DNA of 64,000 nucleotides from Solirubrobacter sp963837485. GTDB taxonomy: Bacteria; Actinomycetota; Thermoleophilia; Solirubrobacterales; Solirubrobacteraceae. The position numbers were made by a program, and so were the translations under genes. How positions within the stretch are numbered: the first letter of the stretch is position 1; the number at the start of each line of letters is the position of its first letter. The stretch spans positions 62,001 to 126,000 of the forward strand of contig CAWINP010000005.1 of the NCBI GenBank assembly GCA_963837485.1, in the 5' to 3' direction. Shown in pieces: positions 53,033 through 61,091 of the stretch. The notes below the pieces were generated by a model. The model worked only from the letters and a program-made list of their open reading frames with translations. It searched no databases and was not told the DNA's origin.

Positions 53033-53061
53033 TTCTCATTACGCGCGGTACCATTTGCGGC

Positions 53062-53493
53062 ATGGAGTGGAGCGAGCACGCCCGCCGCGAGCTGGCCGTC
53101 GCCGGTCACAGGACCGGCGGAGCCCGCGACGCGGTCGTCGAGCTGCTCTCCTCGCAGGACTGCTGCCTCAGCGCCCAGGACATCTACGACCGCCTGCGCG
53201 CGGGCGACCGCGCGGTCGGCCTGGCCAGCGTCTACCGCGCGCTCGACGTTCTCACCCAGCTCGGGCTGACGCGGCGCGTCGACGTCGGCGGCACCGCCGC
53301 CTACGAGCCCGCCGCGCCCGGCGGCGAGCACCACCATCACGCGATCTGCGATCGCTGCGGAACGCTGGCCGCGTTCGAGGACGAGGAGCTGGAGACGCTG
53401 ATCGACGGCGTCGCCAAGCGGCTCGGGTACGAGATCGCCGGGCACGACGTCGTGCTGCACGGCTCGTGCCCGCAGTGTTCGCGCAAGAACTGA
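53062..53493 (+). CDS. zur: Fur-family metal regulator, probably Zur
   Basis: 143 aa from ATG 53062. The winged helix covers residues 1-80 (LSAQDIYDRLRAGDRAVGLA, SVYRALDVLTQLGLT). The His-rich metal region is GGEHHHHAICDRC (88-99). The structural zinc cysteines are C96, C99, C136 and C139 (CPQC). A TACCAT -10 box lies 7 nt before the ATG, suggesting a leaderless message. Position next to a zinc-type ABC operon and the Zur-like box argue for zinc-dependent repression rather than iron control. Confidence 0.9.
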   Translation: MEWSEHARRELAVAGHRTGGARDAVVELLSSQDCCLSAQDIYDRLRAGDRAVGLASVYRALDVLTQLGLTRRVDVGGTAAYEPAAPGGEHHHHAICDRCGTLAAFEDEELETLIDGVAKRLGYEIAGHDVVLHGSCPQCSRKN

Positions 53494-53544
53494 TTCAGCG
53501 GCTCACACCGGCCCGTTTCCGCCCATCCTGTGTTCCGGACCCTG

Positions 53545-55191
53545 ATGGCAGGCCCGAACCTCACGCGCCGCGACGCGCTCCGCCTCGGCGCGGGAGCCGT
53601 CGCCGTGAGCGCGCTGCGCGTCTCGCCCGCCTCCGCGGCGACGTTCTCGCTCACCCTGCCGGACGGCGGCGCCCACGCCTCGTCGGCATGGCGCGCGACA
53701 CCGGTGCTCAAGGCGCCGCGCCGCTTCGACCTGGTGGGCCTCACGTGGGCCGGCGGCAAGGTCGACGCCCAGGCCCGCGCGCGGGCGAGGGGCGGGCGCT
53801 GGACCGCGTGGTTCGCGCTGCCGGCGCTCGGTGCGCACGCGCCGGACGGCGAGCGGGCGCCGTTGGGCACGGACCCGGCGTTCACCGGCTCGGCGGACGA
53901 GCTGCAGTTCCGGCTGCGGGGCAGCGCCCGCGGCCTGACCGCGCGCCTCGTGCGCGCGCTGGGGGGCGCGACGTCCGCGCGAGGGGCACGCGCGGCTCAC
54001 GCGGCCCCCGCCGCCCGCTTCGCCCAGGTCGCGCCGCCCGCGATCGTCTCGCGCGCCGAGTGGGGCGCCGACGCCGTCCCGCCGCGCTCGGCGCCCGGCT
54101 ACGGCGTCGTCGAGGCGGCGTTCGTGCACCACACGGTCGGCACGAACGACTACGCGCCCTCCGACAGCGCCGGCATCGTGCTCGGCATCGCGCGCTATCA
54201 CCGCGACACCAACGGCTGGAACGACATCGGCTACAACTTCCTCGTCGACAAGTACGGCCAGGTCTTCGAGGGCCGCGCGGGCGGGATCGAGGCGGCCGTG
54301 ATCGGGGCCCAGGCCCAGGGCTACAACGCCCAGTCGACCGGGATCGCGTGCCTGGGCACGTTCTCCACCGTCGCCCAAAGCGAGGCGGGGATCGAGGCGC
54401 TCGCGCGCCTGATCGGCTGGAAGCTCTCGCTGCACGGCGTGCCGGTCCAGGGCCAGGTCACGCTCACGTCCGCGGGCGGCCCCAGCAACCGCTACCCGTC
54501 CGGCACGCCGGTCACCGTCAACCGCGTCTGCGGGCACCGCGACGGCGACAACACGTCCTGCCCCGGCGACGTCCTGTACGGCCAGCTGGCCGACCTGCGC
54601 GACCGCGCCGCGCGCCACGCCGGGCCGGTGTCCGGCATCGTGGTGCGCGCCGCCTCGCGCCAGCACGGCACGACGCCGGTGAACCTCGACGGCGTCCTGC
54701 ACTTCGCCGACGGCTCCTCTCCCGCCGGCGCGTCCCTGAGCGTCGAGTACACGACGGCGGGCTCCGCGTGGACCCAGGTCGCCACCACCACCTGCGGTCC
54801 CGACGGCACCTGGGTGACCAGCGCCGTCCTGCCGTCCAGCGGCAAGGTCCGCGCCGTCTTCGCCGGCGACTCCGGGCGCCCACGCGTGGAGTCCGGCGCG
54901 ATCACCGTCGAGGTCGTCCCGAAGATGAACCTCGCGGTCGACAAGCGCCGCGCCCGGGCCGGCACCGCGTTCGCGGTCTCCGGCTCGATGTCGCCGGCCC
55001 AGCCGCGCGTGGTCTGCCTGCTCGAGCGCCAGGTCCGCGGGCGCTGGCAGACCGTCCAGCGCAAGCGGATCGCGGTGCGCAACGGCGCCTACGCGACCAA
55101 GGTCAAGCCGAAGGCGCCCGGGCTCTACCGCGTCTCGATCGTCGCGGTTGGAGTCACTCGGAGGCGCACAGTGCGCGCTACTCGCGCCTGA
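53545..55191 (+). CDS. Tat-exported PGRP-type N-acetylmuramoyl-L-alanine amidase
   Basis: 548 aa from ATG 53545; a GTG 15 bp upstream is in frame. The N-terminus holds a twin-arginine signal (LTRRDALRLGAGAVAVSALR). After a roughly 130-residue secreted spacer comes the PGRP/amidase_2 domain: IVSRAEWGADAVPP, EAAFVHHTVGTNDY (zinc His), RYHRDTNGWNDIGYNFLVDK, and CGHRDGDNTSCPGDVLY (second His and Cys). It cuts the bond between muramic acid and the stem peptide. The C-terminal roughly 180 residues are two Ig-like repeats, likely wall or surface binding. Its end overlaps the convergent M48 gene by 14 bp. Confidence 0.93.
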   Translation: MAGPNLTRRDALRLGAGAVAVSALRVSPASAATFSLTLPDGGAHASSAWRATPVLKAPRRFDLVGLTWAGGKVDAQARARARGGRWTAWFALPALGAHAPDGERAPLGTDPAFTGSADELQFRLRGSARGLTARLVRALGGATSARGARAAHAAPAARFAQVAPPAIVSRAEWGADAVPPRSAPGYGVVEAAFVHHTVGTNDYAPSDSAGIVLGIARYHRDTNGWNDIGYNFLVDKYGQVFEGRAGGIEAAVIGAQAQGYNAQSTGIACLGTFSTVAQSEAGIEALARLIGWKLSLHGVPVQGQVTLTSAGGPSNRYPSGTPVTVNRVCGHRDGDNTSCPGDVLYGQLADLRDRAARHAGPVSGIVVRAASRQHGTTPVNLDGVLHFADGSSPAGASLSVEYTTAGSAWTQVATTTCGPDGTWVTSAVLPSSGKVRAVFAGDSGRPRVESGAITVEVVPKMNLAVDKRRARAGTAFAVSGSMSPAQPRVVCLLERQVRGRWQTVQRKRIAVRNGAYATKVKPKAPGLYRVSIVAVGVTRRRTVRATRA

Positions 55192-56185
55192 GCCACCCCG
55201 CGAGCTTGTCCGCGGCGTCGGCGGCCTTGTCGCCGGCCTTGCTGATGCCCTCGCCGAACTCGCGGAAGATGCCGCGGAAGCGCTCCGCATAGAACTCCGC
55301 CGCCGCGCCGCCCTCTTCGCGCGGGTCGACGCGGTCGCCGCGCTTGCGGTACTCGCCGTTCATGATCCGGTCGTACTCGCCGGAGCGCACCCACTTCTGG
55401 ATCTCGTGCACGCGCCGGACCGGGTACTGGTGCGTCTGCAGCAGCTCGGCGCGGAAGCGGCCGAACTTGTCCCAGCCCGGCTCGAGGTCGACGTACTCGG
55501 CGGCCTGCGCGACGAACGCGTCCAGCGACAGCTTGCGCGACGCGGTGCCGCCCGCGAGCACCATCAGCGTCTGGCACGTCGTCATCGGGCTGCGGTTGAC
55601 GAGCGTCGCGGCGCGGTCGCACGACAGCTCCGCCGCGCGATACCACTCGAGCAGCGCGAGCTTGACGGCGAGCAGCGGGATGCCGGCGAAGAACGGCAGC
55701 ATCATCAGCGGGCGCGTCCCGACGATGATCAGGATCGCCAGCGCCGTCGAGTACACGAGGTGGTCGGACAGGATGTGGCCGGCCTCGTGGCCGAGCACGG
55801 TCCGCAGCTCGAGCTCGTCCATCGTCGCCACCGTCGAGGAGTTCAGCATCACCATCGGCCGCTCGGACCCGATCGCGCTGGCGTTGATGAACGGTCCCTG
55901 GCCGACGTAGAGGTCGGGCACGCCCTGGATGTCCAGCCGCGCCAGCGCCGCCCGGTGTGCCGCCCACACCTCCGGCAGCTGCGCGTCCGACAGCCGAACC
56001 GAGTTGCCCATCAGCTCCTGCCGGATCTGGCGCTCCCACCCGTACTCGATCAGCTTGCGCACGACCATGTCGAGCATCGGGATCGACTTCAGCGCCGCGG
56101 TCGCGGCGCGGTCGGCGGGATGCTCGTAGGACTTCGGCGAGATCTCGATCAGGCGCTGGTCATCGGGCAGCGTGGCGGCGGACAT
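55178..56185 (-). CDS. M48-family zinc metallopeptidase (HtpX-like)
   Basis: 335 aa from ATG 56185. The catalytic motif is HEAGH in ELRTVLGHEAGHILSDHLVY, followed by two hydrophobic helices (ALAILIIVGTRPLMML and FFAGIPLLAVKLALLEW). The third zinc ligand is the glutamate in RAAELSCDRAATLV. A helical C-terminus ends in EGISKAGDKAADAADKLAGW. M48 proteases are membrane-bound quality-control enzymes. This group of actinobacterial members has no known substrate. It lies 18 bp downstream of a DUF3052-like gene on the same strand. Confidence 0.92.
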   Translation of the reverse strand: MSAATLPDDQRLIEISPKSYEHPADRAATAALKSIPMLDMVVRKLIEYGWERQIRQELMGNSVRLSDAQLPEVWAAHRAALARLDIQGVPDLYVGQGPFINASAIGSERPMVMLNSSTVATMDELELRTVLGHEAGHILSDHLVYSTALAILIIVGTRPLMMLPFFAGIPLLAVKLALLEWYRAAELSCDRAATLVNRSPMTTCQTLMVLAGGTASRKLSLDAFVAQAAEYVDLEPGWDKFGRFRAELLQTHQYPVRRVHEIQKWVRSGEYDRIMNGEYRKRGDRVDPREEGGAAAEFYAERFRGIFREFGEGISKAGDKAADAADKLAGWLRRE

Positions 56186-56203
56186 GAGCTTGAAGGTAGT
56201 GGG

Positions 56204-56611
56204 TCAGACGCGATCCCTAACCCGAATGACCAGGCGCAGCCCGCTCCACACCTCGTCGATGGCCGCGACCTTGTTGTCGACGAGCGCGTTCGCGAGCGCG
56301 AGTTCGCGCACGACGTCCTCGGTCAGGTCGGTCGGCACCTTGGAGGCCCGCTTCGGCCACGCGATCCAGAGCCCGGCGTTCTGCACCATCGCGGCGCGCA
56401 GCACCGGCATCCGGCGCTCGAGGTTCGCCCGCTCGACGTGGAAGCTGACGATCACGTCAGCCTCCCCGCGCGCCGTCCGCACCAGCTTCACACCGTCCGG
56501 TAACTCGCCCAGCGCGAATCCCTCCGGCGCGCCCAGCAGCAGCACGCGGTGGCCGGACTTGATGCCCAGCTTCTTCGGCAGCGGCGTCCCGGAATACCCG
56601 GCCGAGGACAT
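56204..56611 (-). CDS. DUF3052-like small protein
   Basis: 135 aa from ATG 56611. It begins MSSAGYSGTPLPKKLGIKSG with HRVLLLGAPEGF, then DVIVSFHVERANLERRMPVL, LWIAWPKRASKVPTDLTEDV, and VDNKVAAIDEVWSGLRLVIR. This is the pattern of DUF3052, small actinobacterial proteins of unknown function; the family identity is by memory of its WPK and KVAA blocks. Close spacing to the M48 peptidase gene suggests co-transcription. Confidence 0.82.
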   Translation of the reverse strand: MSSAGYSGTPLPKKLGIKSGHRVLLLGAPEGFALGELPDGVKLVRTARGEADVIVSFHVERANLERRMPVLRAAMVQNAGLWIAWPKRASKVPTDLTEDVVRELALANALVDNKVAAIDEVWSGLRLVIRVRDRV

Positions 56612-56651
56612 GGCGCGCAGCCTACGCGTCTGCTATTCAACCGACGCCCTG

Positions 56652-58271
56652 ATGTCCGCGGTAGCCACCGAGGAGCACGTCGGCGCACCTCCCGCCGCGA
56701 TGGAGGAGGCCGGCCCGCGCGCGATCGCGGGCTCGACGTTGGCCGCCGTCGCGGCCGTGCTGGCTTGGTATCTGATCCAGCTCGCGGCCTACGTCGGCGA
56801 GGCGCCGGACCTCGACGCGATGATCTCGCTGCGCGAGTCGCTGGTCGCCCACCGCGACGGCCTGCACGGGCTGATCGCCGACCGCGTCGGCACCGGCGTG
56901 CACCCGCCGCTGCTCGACCTGCTGTCCTCGTCGGCGTTCTCGCTCTTCGGCGAGGACCCGCGCTCACAGCAGTTGCTGGGGATCGGCCTGTTCGCGCTGC
57001 TGGCCGGCGGCGTCGAGCGGCTGCTGACGCCGTACCTGCCGGCCGGCCAGCGCGTGGCGGCCGCGTTCGCGGTCGTGATCTGCCCGTCGCTGGCGATCAC
57101 GCTGTTCCTCGTCTCGCGCGAGGCGCTGGTGCTGGTCATCCTCGCCGCAGGGCTCGCCTACACGCTGCTCGGGCCGGGCGTGCGGCGGCCGGTCGCGCTC
57201 GGGCTGATCCTCGCGCTGCTGCCGCTCGCGAAGGAGACCGCGCCGGTGCTCGTCCTGCCGTTCGCCGTCTACGCCGCGCTCACCGCCGGGGACACGGGCT
57301 GGCGGGCGAAGCTGCGCCGCGGCGCGCTCGTCGTCGCGCCGTCGGTCGCCGCGATCGCCGGATGGCGGATCATCCTCGCGCTCGCCGGCGGCAACAGCTG
57401 GCACACGTGGATCGTCTCCAAGCACGCCGACGACGGCCCCTACGTCGTCGCAGCGCGTGCGGTCCTCGGGCTCGAGGGCAGCGTGTATTGGCACCAGAAC
57501 CTCGCCAACGCGTTCATCGTCAACTACCTCTGGGTCCCGGCCCTGCTGGCCGTCGCGGCGATCGTGCTGGCGCTCCGCAACCCCGCGGCAGCGGCGATTG
57601 TGCCGTCAGGGAATCCCTCGGACCCCCGGAGGGCCCGGTGCCGGCGCGCGATCGCGCTGCTCGCCGGGCTGGGCCTCATCTACGCGTGGACGACGCTGAC
57701 GTTTCCCACCTTCACCGAGCCGCGCTACGCGACGCCGCTGACGCTGGTGACGCTCCTGATCGCGCTCGTCGGGCTGCCGCTGTGGCCGGCGCGGGCGCGC
57801 CCGCTGGTGATCGGCGTGCTGATCGTCGTCTTCGCGGCCGGCTCGTGGTCGCCGACCGACCCGGTGTCACGCAGGCTCTACGGGATCGCGAGCGTCGGCG
57901 GCGAGCAGATCTACGACACCGGCGAGCGGCAGCGCGGCCCCGACCGGATGGTCGTCAACTACGCGATCCTGCGCGCCAGCCATCGCATGAACGCCCGCCT
58001 GCGGCGCATCTTCGCGTCCGGCGCGACGCTCGTCACCGGCGACTGCAACGCGATGAAGTTCGGCGAGAAGCTGTTCTCGGTCGGCTTCCAGGCAAGCGCC
58101 TTCGACCGCGGGATCCCCGGCGCCCGCCCGCTGCGCTGCGTGCCGGTCGACCAGCTCCCCTCCGGCGCCGCCGACGGGCCGGACCGGATCGCGCTGGTGC
58201 GCACGCCCGAGGAGGACGCGCAGAACCAGCCGCCGGCGGTGACCGGCCGGGCCGTCGTCGTCATCCACTGA
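56652..58271 (+). CDS. Polytopic membrane protein, GT-C (PMT/ArnT)-like, with an inserted repeat
   Basis: 539 aa from ATG 56652. About ten helices are visible. The first loop is acidic and large (YVGEAPDLDAMISLRESLVA, HRDGLHGLIADRVGTG), like the catalytic loop of GT-C transferases that use polyprenyl-phosphate sugars. Later helices are separated by short loops and the C-terminal 130 residues are soluble. Residues about 317-331 (VPSGNPSDPRRARCR) come from a 45-bp repeat element in a cytoplasmic-side loop between two helices. The transferred sugar is unknown; a mannosyl or arabinosyl transferase role is only a guess. Confidence 0.75.
   Translation: MSAVATEEHVGAPPAAMEEAGPRAIAGSTLAAVAAVLAWYLIQLAAYVGEAPDLDAMISLRESLVAHRDGLHGLIADRVGTGVHPPLLDLLSSSAFSLFGEDPRSQQLLGIGLFALLAGGVERLLTPYLPAGQRVAAAFAVVICPSLAITLFLVSREALVLVILAAGLAYTLLGPGVRRPVALGLILALLPLAKETAPVLVLPFAVYAALTAGDTGWRAKLRRGALVVAPSVAAIAGWRIILALAGGNSWHTWIVSKHADDGPYVVAARAVLGLEGSVYWHQNLANAFIVNYLWVPALLAVAAIVLALRNPAAAAIVPSGNPSDPRRARCRRAIALLAGLGLIYAWTTLTFPTFTEPRYATPLTLVTLLIALVGLPLWPARARPLVIGVLIVVFAAGSWSPTDPVSRRLYGIASVGGEQIYDTGERQRGPDRMVVNYAILRASHRMNARLRRIFASGATLVTGDCNAMKFGEKLFSVGFQASAFDRGIPGARPLRCVPVDQLPSGAADGPDRIALVRTPEEDAQNQPPAVTGRAVVVIH
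57601..57645 (+). repeat. Single copy of the 19-kb repeat element inside the membrane protein gene
   Basis: 40 of 45 bases match 19271-19315. The first 21 bases and the last 13 (GCCCGGTGCCGGC) are identical, with changes only in the middle. Here the plus strand is coding and gives VPSGNPSDPRRARC. At 19 kb the coding strand is the other one. Confidence 0.9.
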
Positions 58272-58303
58272 AAACCCCGCGGGTCGCTGCGCTGACATCC
58301 GGT

Positions 58304-58325
58304 GCGACGGGGCAGCCCCGTTCGC
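58304..58325 (+). terminator. Hairpin downstream of the membrane protein gene
   Basis: CGGGGC (58308-58313) and GCCCCG (58315-58320) are exact reverse complements around one base. Flanking GCGA (58304-58307) and TCGC (58322-58325) extend the stem past a bulged T. It lies about 33 bp after the stop and before the EAL gene. No T-run. Confidence 0.5.
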
Positions 58326-58370
58326 CCGTATGACTAGCCGAAAGATGCAGCACGCCCGTGGACGTTCGGG

Positions 58371-59525
58371 TTGAATGACCACGTGGGAAGTCCTTCAGGG
58401 TCGCAGTCAGGGGTGGCCGAAGAGCTCGACGTGCGGGCGGCGTTCCAGCCGATCTTCGACCTGCGCGAGGGCGCGGTGATCGGCTACGAGGCGTTCGCGC
58501 GCCCGCGCGACGGCTCCTCGCCGGCGCAGCTGTTCGCGGCCGCGCGCGAGCAGGGACGGCTCGCCGAGGTCGACCGCGCCTGCCGGGCGGCAGCGCTGCG
58601 CGACGCCGCGGCGGCCGGGCTGGGGGCGCCGTTCGCGCTGTTCCTGAACGCCGACGCGGGCGCCCTGGAGCGCGAGGTGCCCGAGCTTCCGCCCAACCAC
58701 GCCACGCTGGTGATGGAGATCACCGAGCGCGCGCTGACCGAGCGCCCGGATGCGGTCCTGCGCTCGCTGACCGCGCTGCGCACGCACGGCTGGGGAGTGT
58801 CGCTCGACGACATCGGCGCGGACTCGCGCTCGCTGGCGCTGATGCCGCTGCTCTATCCCGACGTGATCAAGCTCGACATGCGGCTGCTGAGCCGGCGCGA
58901 GCCCAGCGACATCGCGCGCGTGGTGACGGCGGTCGGGTTCGAGGCCGAGCGCCGGCATGCGACCGTCCTCGCCGAGGGGATCGACTCCGAGGCGCAGCTT
59001 GCGACCGCGCGGGCGGCCGGCGCCACGCTCGGCCAGGGCTTCATGCTCGGCGAGCCCGGTCCGCTCCCAGATCCGCTTCCCGAGCCGGGTCGCCCGCTGC
59101 GGCTCGCCGGCACCGGCGGGGCGCCGGACGGGCCGCTCCCCTACCAGCGCGTGACGAACTGGAAGCGGCCGACGCGCGGCGCGTCCGAGCTGGCCGAGCG
59201 CACGGCGGCGCTGCTCTCGAGCCAGGCCGCCGCGCTCGGCGACACCGGCATGCTGCTCGCCGCGCCTCCCGCCGGCAACGGGCGCGCCGCGCGCGTGCGC
59301 TACGCGGCGCTGCAGAGCGAGATCGGCTTCCTCGGCGTGCTCGACGACGGCGTGCTCGACGGGACGTGGACCGAGGTCGCGCTCGGGCCAGGCTACGGCG
59401 CGTGCTTCGTGGCGCGGCGCGACGGCGACGACTGGCTGTTCGCGACCTCCTACGACCGCGAGCTGGTCGTGGAGTGCGCGCTGCTGCTCATGGCGCGGCT
59501 GCCGGGCGCTCCAGTACGGAGCTGA
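58371..59525 (+). CDS. EAL-domain protein (c-di-GMP phosphodiesterase-like) with C-terminal sensor-like domain
   Basis: 384 aa from TTG 58371; GTG 58383 or 58413 are alternatives. The EAL domain (about 20-245) keeps most catalytic residues: YEAFAR for EAL, LNADAG (Asn), VMEITE (Glu), LDDIGAD (Asp-Asp), VIKLDM (Lys), LAEGIDSE (Glu, with D for the second Glu), and LGQGFMLGEP. It may therefore hydrolyse c-di-GMP. The C-terminal roughly 140 residues (ASELAERTAALLSSQAAALG, WLFATSYDRELVVECALLLM) resemble DICT-type sensory domains that accompany such proteins; this second call is tentative. No GGDEF domain is present. Its end overlaps the convergent hydrolase by 38 bp. Confidence 0.88.
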   Translation: MNDHVGSPSGSQSGVAEELDVRAAFQPIFDLREGAVIGYEAFARPRDGSSPAQLFAAAREQGRLAEVDRACRAAALRDAAAAGLGAPFALFLNADAGALEREVPELPPNHATLVMEITERALTERPDAVLRSLTALRTHGWGVSLDDIGADSRSLALMPLLYPDVIKLDMRLLSRREPSDIARVVTAVGFEAERRHATVLAEGIDSEAQLATARAAGATLGQGFMLGEPGPLPDPLPEPGRPLRLAGTGGAPDGPLPYQRVTNWKRPTRGASELAERTAALLSSQAAALGDTGMLLAAPPAGNGRAARVRYAALQSEIGFLGVLDDGVLDGTWTEVALGPGYGACFVARRDGDDWLFATSYDRELVVECALLLMARLPGAPVRS

Positions 59526-60306
59526 TCACGCGCGAGACCTGCGCGCCCTGCCAGGCCAGCGGCGAGTGGCCCGGCTCCTCGGTGACGAGCGTCGCGCCCG
59601 GGATTTCCTGCGCGTAGCGCTCGGCGATCGCGTACAGGTGCTCGGGGTCGGCCTCGTCGCGGCTGGCGACGACGGTGGTGGGAGCGTCGATCGCCTGCAG
59701 GTCCTGCCAGCGCTCGAACGGGCGCGAGCGCGGAACCTGCTGCAGCGCGTCGGCGAGGGCGACGGGATGGTCGTGGGCCGAGAGGCGCTGGTGCAGCACG
59801 CGATCGATCGTCTGGCGCCACTTCTCGGGAATCGCCGAGACGTCGTAGGCGGCCACGAAGCCCTCGACGCCGCCGTTGCGCAACCCGTCGGCGAGCCGGT
59901 CCCAGCGGTCGAACCGACCGGCCTGATCTTCGTCGGGGTCGAACGCGGGCGTGATCAGCGCCAGGCCGGCGACGCGCTCGGGGTGCGTCCGCGCGAACCG
60001 GGCGAGCGTGTGGGCGCCCATCGAGGCGCCGGCCATCACCGCGCGCTCGATGCCGCGGTCGTCGAGGACGGTGAGCAGGTCATCGGCGAGTTGCTCGTAC
60101 GTGTACGGGCCGCCGCCGTCGGAGCTGCCGTGCGCGCGCGCGTCGTAGGCCACGACGCGGTGGCCGGAGCGCTGCAGCGCGGTCGAGCCCATGACCACAT
60201 AGCGGCGCGTCGCGGTGAGACCGTGCAGGAGGACCACGGGCGTCCCCTCGCGGGAATCCTCGCCCGCAAGTGCGATCGGACCGGCGTCTGCTCGGAACTC
60301 GGCCAT
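59488..60306 (-). CDS. Alpha/beta-hydrolase
   Basis: 272 aa from ATG 60306. Oxyanion-loop motif VVLLHGLTATRR, nucleophile elbow AVMAGASMGAHT (Ser), acid in VVASRDEADP, and catalytic His in EEPGHSPLAWQ make a complete triad with the usual cap region. The substrate is unknown; esterase, lipase or C-C hydrolase are possible. The N-terminus lacks a signal peptide, so it is cytoplasmic. It is divergent from the thioredoxin-TPR gene (32 bp between starts) and convergent with the EAL gene. Confidence 0.92.
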   Translation of the reverse strand: MAEFRADAGPIALAGEDSREGTPVVLLHGLTATRRYVVMGSTALQRSGHRVVAYDARAHGSSDGGGPYTYEQLADDLLTVLDDRGIERAVMAGASMGAHTLARFARTHPERVAGLALITPAFDPDEDQAGRFDRWDRLADGLRNGGVEGFVAAYDVSAIPEKWRQTIDRVLHQRLSAHDHPVALADALQQVPRSRPFERWQDLQAIDAPTTVVASRDEADPEHLYAIAERYAQEIPGATLVTEEPGHSPLAWQGAQVSRVISSVLERPAAAP

Positions 60307-60338
60307 GCCGGGAAACCAGGGTAGTTATCCTCGGGAAC

Positions 60339-61076
60339 GTGCCAGTCGATACTTCCGAAGCCACCTTCCAGCGCGACGTCATCGAGCGGTCCTATGAAGT
60401 GCCGGTAGTCGTCGACTTCTGGGCCGAGTGGTGCGGTCCGTGCCGCATGCTCGGGCCGGTGATCGAAAAGGCGGTCGAGGCACGTTCGGGCGACGTCGAG
60501 CTCGTGAAGCTCGACACCGACGCCAACCAGCGGCTCGCCGCCGAGTACCAGATCCAGTCGATCCCGGCGGTCAAGGCCTTCAAGGACGGCCGCGTGGTCG
60601 ACGAGTTCATCGGCGCGCTGCCTCCGGCGGCGGTGGAGCGCTGGCTCGACGGGCTGGCGCCGTCCGAGGCCGAGCGGCTCGTGGAGGCGGGCGGCGAGGC
60701 CGACCTGCGGCGGGCGCTGGAGCTCGAGCCCGGCCGCGCCGACGCGGCGGTCGCGCTGGCGAAGCTGCTCGCGGACCGCGGCGAGCGCGAGGAGGCACTG
60801 GGCGTGCTCGCCAACGTGGCCGGCTCGTTCGCGGCCGAGGGGCTGGCGGCGCGGCTGCGGCTGGAGGCCGACGAGCCGCTGCGCGACGCGTTCGCGGCGC
60901 TGGATGCCGGCGAGACCGAGCGCGGGCTGGATCTGCTGATCGAGGCGATCGCGGCCGCCGACCCCGACAAGCGCGAGGACCTGCGCCGGGCGATCGTCGG
61001 CGTGCTGGACGAGCTGGGCGTCGAGCACCCGCTCGCGCGCGACTCGCGGCGCCGGCTCGCGTCGGCCTTGTATTAG
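60339..61076 (+). CDS. Thioredoxin-TPR protein (CnoX/YbbN-like)
   Basis: 245 aa from GTG 60339 (MPVDTSEATFQRDVI). The first 110 residues are a thioredoxin domain with active site C32-GP-C35 (FWAEWCGPCRMLGP) and cis-Pro SIPAVKAF. The remainder is tetratricopeptide-like helices (LRRALELEPGRADAAVALAK). CnoX/YbbN couples chlorine/oxidative stress protection to DnaK and GroEL handover; in species with the CXXC motif intact it can reduce disulfides. It is divergent from the alpha/beta-hydrolase gene. A DinB gene follows on the other strand, 15 bp beyond its stop. Confidence 0.9.
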   Translation: MPVDTSEATFQRDVIERSYEVPVVVDFWAEWCGPCRMLGPVIEKAVEARSGDVELVKLDTDANQRLAAEYQIQSIPAVKAFKDGRVVDEFIGALPPAAVERWLDGLAPSEAERLVEAGGEADLRRALELEPGRADAAVALAKLLADRGEREEALGVLANVAGSFAAEGLAARLRLEADEPLRDAFAALDAGETERGLDLLIEAIAAADPDKREDLRRAIVGVLDELGVEHPLARDSRRRLASALY

Positions 61077-61091
61077 CTTCCGAATCAGCGG

